Shown here in pieces: positions 61,095-64,000 of a stretch of DNA of 64,000 bases. The DNA is from Amycolatopsis solani. GTDB lineage: Bacteria > Actinomycetota > Actinomycetes > Mycobacteriales > Pseudonocardiaceae. The position numbers and the translations under genes are program-made. How positions within the stretch are numbered: the stretch's first letter is position 1; the number at the start of each line of letters is the position of its first letter. The notes beneath the pieces were generated by a model. The model was not told the DNA's origin. It did not search any database and saw only the letters and a program-made list of their open reading frames with translations. The stretch lies in the NCBI RefSeq assembly GCF_033441515.1, contig NZ_JAWQJT010000003.1, positions 1-64,000 on the forward strand, given 5' to 3'.

Positions 61095-63265
61095 TCACCC
61101 GGCTGGACGCGCCGCTGAAGGTCACCGGCCGGGCCAAGTACGGCGCCGACCACCACTTCCCCGGCATGGCCTACGGCTACGTCGTGCTCAGCACGATCGC
61201 CCACGGCGAGATCGAAGCCATGGACTTCTCCGCGGCGCGGGAAGCACCCGGCGTCGTCGGCGTGTACTCGCCGTTCGACCCGCTGGAGATGCGCACGGCC
61301 ACTTCGCCGCTGTTCGGCGAAACGTGGGTTCCGCTGCAGGACAAGGAAGTCACCTACTACGGCCAGCCGATCGGCTTCGTCGTCGCGGAGACGTTCGAGC
61401 AGGCCCGCGACGCGGCTTCGCTGGTGAACGTCGCCTACCGCCCGTTGCCGGCCAAGACGTCGCTGGCCGAAGGCCTGGCCACGGCCGAAGACGCGCCGCC
61501 GGCCCGTGACGGCGCGCCGCCGTCGCTGGAGGTCCTCGCCGACGGCGTCGAATCCATCGAAGACGCCTTCGCCGCGAGCCCGGTGGTCGTCGAAGCCACC
61601 TACACCACCGCGACGCAGAACCACGCCGCGATGGAGCCGCACTCCGCGGTCGCGGTGTGGGACGGCGGCGAGCTGACCGTCTACAGCGGGAACCAGGCCT
61701 CGAACCTGCAGGCGATGGAGCTGGCGAGCGCCCTGGAACTCGAGCTGACCGCCGTCCACTGCGTGAACCCCTTCGTGGGCGGCGCGTTCGGCGGCAAGGG
61801 CCGGACGTCCGCGCCGGCGTTCCTGGCCGCCGCGGCCTCGCGGGCGCTGAACCGCCCGGTCAAGGCCGCGCTCACCCGTGAGCAGGTCTTCACCGCGACC
61901 GCGGGCCGGGCCGCGACGGTCCAGACGATGAAGCTCGGCGCGGAACGCGACGGCACCCTCGTCGCGCTGAGCCACGACTCGTGGTGCAGCACCGACACCG
62001 CCCGCTCGTTCGTCGAGCCGACGTCGCACGGCACCTCGCGCGAGTGGTACGCCACGCAGAACCTGGCCATCAGCCAGAAGATCGTGCCGCTCAACATCCC
62101 GCCGACGACGTTCATGCGCGCCCCCGGCGAGGCACCCGGCTCGTTCGCGCTGGAAAGCGCGATCGACGAACTCGCCGTCGCGCTGGACATGGACCCGATC
62201 GAGCTGCGCATCCGCAACAACTCGACCGCCCCGCCGGGCAACGACCTGCAGTGGTCGAGCAAGCACCTCGACGAGTGCTTCCGCATCGGCGCGCAGCGCT
62301 TCGGCTGGGCGCACCGCCCGCCCGGCACGCGCACCGAAGGCGACTGGCTCGTCGGGATGGGCGTCGCCACCGCGATGTTCCCGGCGCTGCGCTTCCCGGC
62401 CACGGTCGGCATCACGCTGCGGGCCGACGACACCGCCGACGTCGCCACCAGCGGCGCGGACCCGGGCACCGGCCTGCTGACCGTGCTTTCCCTGGTGGGC
62501 GCGGAATCGCTGGACATCCCGGCCGACCGGATCACCCCGCGGCTCGGCGACTCGGCGCTCCCGCCGGGCGGCCTGTCCGGCGGCTCGACGGCGACGGCGA
62601 GCGCGGGCACCGCGATCATGATCGCGGCGGGCAAGGCCATCGACGAGCTGGTGGCACTCGCCGCCGACCCCGGCGCGCCGTTCGAAGGCCACGAGGTCAC
62701 CTACGCCGACGGCCGCGTGTTCGCGGACGGCCGCAGCATGACCTTCGGCGAGCTGCTGCGCGCCGTGGGCCGCGAGTCGCTCGACGTGACCGGTTCGTCG
62801 GCACCGGGCGAGGAACTGACAAAGCATTCGTTCAGCTCGTGGGGCGCCCAGTTCTGCGAGGTCCGGGTGCACAAGTGGACGCGCGAAGCGCGCGTCTCGC
62901 GACTGCTCGGCGTGTTCGACTCGGGCCGGATCATCAACGACAAGGCGGCCCGCAGCCAGATCATGGGCGGCATGATCTGGGGCGTCTCGGCCGCGCTGCA
63001 CGAGGGTCTCGAGATCGAGGCGAACGGCCGGCTCGCCAACGGCGACTTCGCGAGCTACCTGCTCCCGGTCAACGCCGACATCCCGGAGGTCGACGTCCAC
63101 TTCGTCGAGTACCCGGACACGCTGCACAACGCCGTCGGCGCCCGCGGCCTCGGCGAAATCGGCACGGTCGGCATGGCGGCGGCGGTGGCGAACGCCGTCT
63201 ACAACGCCACCGGCACCCGGGTCCGGCACATCCCCATCACCATCGAGGACCTCCTCGAAGGCTGA
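61091..63265 (+). CDS. Molybdenum aldehyde oxidoreductase, catalytic subunit (PaoC/YagR-like)
   Basis: 724 residues. The N-terminal domain begins RLDAPLKVTGRAKYGADHHF. The molybdopterin-binding regions include FVGGAFGGKGRTSAP, MRAPGEAPGSFALESAID, GGLSGGSTATASAGTA and the catalytic Glu in ARGLGEIGTVG near the end. Size fits PaoC (about 730). It oxidises aldehydes to acids, probably a broad aromatic range in this family. Maturation needs a molybdenum cytosine dinucleotide or related cofactor made elsewhere. A strong terminator follows. Confidence 0.93.
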   Translation: MITRLDAPLKVTGRAKYGADHHFPGMAYGYVVLSTIAHGEIEAMDFSAAREAPGVVGVYSPFDPLEMRTATSPLFGETWVPLQDKEVTYYGQPIGFVVAETFEQARDAASLVNVAYRPLPAKTSLAEGLATAEDAPPARDGAPPSLEVLADGVESIEDAFAASPVVVEATYTTATQNHAAMEPHSAVAVWDGGELTVYSGNQASNLQAMELASALELELTAVHCVNPFVGGAFGGKGRTSAPAFLAAAASRALNRPVKAALTREQVFTATAGRAATVQTMKLGAERDGTLVALSHDSWCSTDTARSFVEPTSHGTSREWYATQNLAISQKIVPLNIPPTTFMRAPGEAPGSFALESAIDELAVALDMDPIELRIRNNSTAPPGNDLQWSSKHLDECFRIGAQRFGWAHRPPGTRTEGDWLVGMGVATAMFPALRFPATVGITLRADDTADVATSGADPGTGLLTVLSLVGAESLDIPADRITPRLGDSALPPGGLSGGSTATASAGTAIMIAAGKAIDELVALAADPGAPFEGHEVTYADGRVFADGRSMTFGELLRAVGRESLDVTGSSAPGEELTKHSFSSWGAQFCEVRVHKWTREARVSRLLGVFDSGRIINDKAARSQIMGGMIWGVSAALHEGLEIEANGRLANGDFASYLLPVNADIPEVDVHFVEYPDTLHNAVGARGLGEIGTVGMAAAVANAVYNATGTRVRHIPITIEDLLEG

Positions 63266-63267
63266 CC

Positions 63268-63301
63268 GCGGAGCGGGGCGCCCACCGGCGCCCCGCTCCG
63301 C
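63268..63301 (+). terminator. Terminator after the aldehyde oxidoreductase operon
   Basis: Perfect 15-base arms GCGGAGCGGGGCGCC and complement with loop CACC, 3 bases after the stop. Followed by a short mixed tract, no long T run. Confidence 0.85.
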
Positions 63302-63408
63302 CGTTACCCATCCGCGACACCAGTGGGGACGATCGCCGATGACGGCGACCGGTCCACGGTCCTAGGCTGGCGGGCACTTCTCCGGTGTGCCACGAAGGGA
63401 TCCCCCGC

Positions 63409-64000
63409 ATGACCGACCCGGTCGTCCCCACCACTTCCGGCGCGGTTCGCGGTCAGGTCACCGCCGACGGCGTCGCGCTCTTCCGAGGCGTGCCGTACGC
63501 CGCCGCGCCCGAAGGCGACCTGCGCTTCGCCGAGCCCGTCCCCGCGCCGCCGTGGGAAGAGGTCCGTGACGCGAGAAGACCGGGGCCGACCGCGCCGCAG
63601 CGCAGACACGACGTCCCGGGCCTGGACCTGACGCCGCTCGCCGGCACCGGCTGGCGGCCGGGCCCGGAGTACCTGACGGTCGACGTGTGGACGCCGCAGC
63701 CGGGTGCCGCCGCGCTGCCGGTGCTGGTGTTCCTCCACGGGGGCACGTTCCTCGGCGGCACCGGCTCGGCCGCGGTCTACGACGGCACGGCGTTCGCCCG
63801 CGCGGGCGCGGTGCTGGTGACCGTGCAGTACCGGCTCGGCGTGGACGGTTTCCTGCCGCTGGACGGCGGAGCCACCAACCTCGGCCTGCGCGACCAGCTC
63901 GCCGCGCTGCGCTGGGTCCGGGAGAACATCGCCGGGTTCGGCGGCGACCCCGCCAACATCACCCTCTTCGGCGCGGCATCGGGCGCGGTGAGCGTCGCCT
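63409..64000 (+). CDS. Type B carboxylesterase, N-terminal part, cut by the window edge
   Basis: The first 197 residues of a carboxylesterase/cholinesterase-type protein: TTSGAVRGQV, LFRGVPYAAAPEGDLRF, PVLVFLHGGTFLGG (oxyanion hole), LVTVQYRLGVDGFLPL and NLGLRDQLAALRWVRENIAGFGGDP. The nucleophile elbow, normally FGESAGAVSV, reads FGAASGAVSV, so Ser is not in the central GxSxG position. Activity is doubtful unless the neighbouring Ser takes over. The ATG at 63409 has a weak AGGGATC site. The rest lies beyond 64000. Confidence 0.88.
   Translation, partial: MTDPVVPTTSGAVRGQVTADGVALFRGVPYAAAPEGDLRFAEPVPAPPWEEVRDARRPGPTAPQRRHDVPGLDLTPLAGTGWRPGPEYLTVDVWTPQPGAAALPVLVFLHGGTFLGGTGSAAVYDGTAFARAGAVLVTVQYRLGVDGFLPLDGGATNLGLRDQLAALRWVRENIAGFGGDPANITLFGAASGAVSVA

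Noticed and set aside
60809..63229. 806-codon minus-strand frame opposite the molybdenum subunit gene
   Set aside because: Antisense shadow; the plus strand carries an unambiguous PaoC-type protein.

Overview
This window is high-GC actinobacterial DNA. GTG and TTG starts are frequent, many genes overlap by ATGA or GTGA, and there are many TetR, MarR, GntR and SARP regulators, Tat-secreted hydrolases and an RsbR/RsbS/RsbT module. Together these suggest a Pseudonocardiales soil organism, perhaps Amycolatopsis; that placement is inference from style and not a search result. The first 117 bases are homopolymeric C/G runs and look like a contig edge or assembly artefact. No rRNA, tRNA, CRISPR, transposase or replication origin was seen. 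No gene-free stretch exceeds about 300 bases.

Layout. 194-5962 (minus): acyl-CoA ligase, phosphotriesterase-like hydrolase, TetR regulator and a large repeat-rich membrane protein. 6250-12722: a secreted protein with two near-identical domains, a Tat-exported GH2 enzyme, a GH114-like lipoprotein, a small lipoprotein and a TPR protein. 12824-18036: a DUF4331 protein, MarR with a divergent amidohydrolase, and a CGNR regulator with a divergent epoxide hydrolase. 18037-21655: a secreted protein, and a tandem TetR regulator divergent from a Tat-exported Lcp/MpaB-type (DUF2236) oxygenase. 21724-28094: enoyl-CoA hydratase, RibD-type reductase (its 3' end duplicated around a small palindromic repeat element), a minus-strand operon of two SDRs plus an acyl-CoA carboxylase beta subunit, a lipoprotein and a membrane-anchored hydrolase.

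28361-33513 is the most interesting region: a small secreted Cys protein, a 31-residue peptide ending in an aromatic-rich tail, a perfect intercistronic hairpin, a cytochrome P450, then an AfsR/SARP regulator. It looks like a minimal P450-only RiPP locus of the tryptorubin/cittilin/biarylitide kind. 33558-37541 holds a GNAT protein, a STAS protein, a Pro/Ala-rich membrane protein and an SDR/TetR pair with two matching operators. 37666-43838 is a polysaccharide block: secreted beta-helix protein, GH5 and GH3. 43954-49252 holds a MEDS/ATPase sensor, GlgX and a stand-alone cytochrome oxidase subunit I.

49270-54963 is a partner-switching block: a phosphatase, then MarR, RsbR, RsbS, RsbT, an ATPase-phosphatase fusion and an RsbU-like phosphatase, with a MarR-type palindrome in front of rsbR. 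55059-58486 is a reduced inositol-catabolism cluster: GntR, an iolC remnant with most of the gene deleted, an aldolase and iolA. 58525-63265 holds a deazaflavin-dependent oxidoreductase and a TetR-controlled three-subunit molybdenum aldehyde oxidoreductase (PaoABC type). A carboxylesterase with an altered nucleophile motif runs off the right edge.
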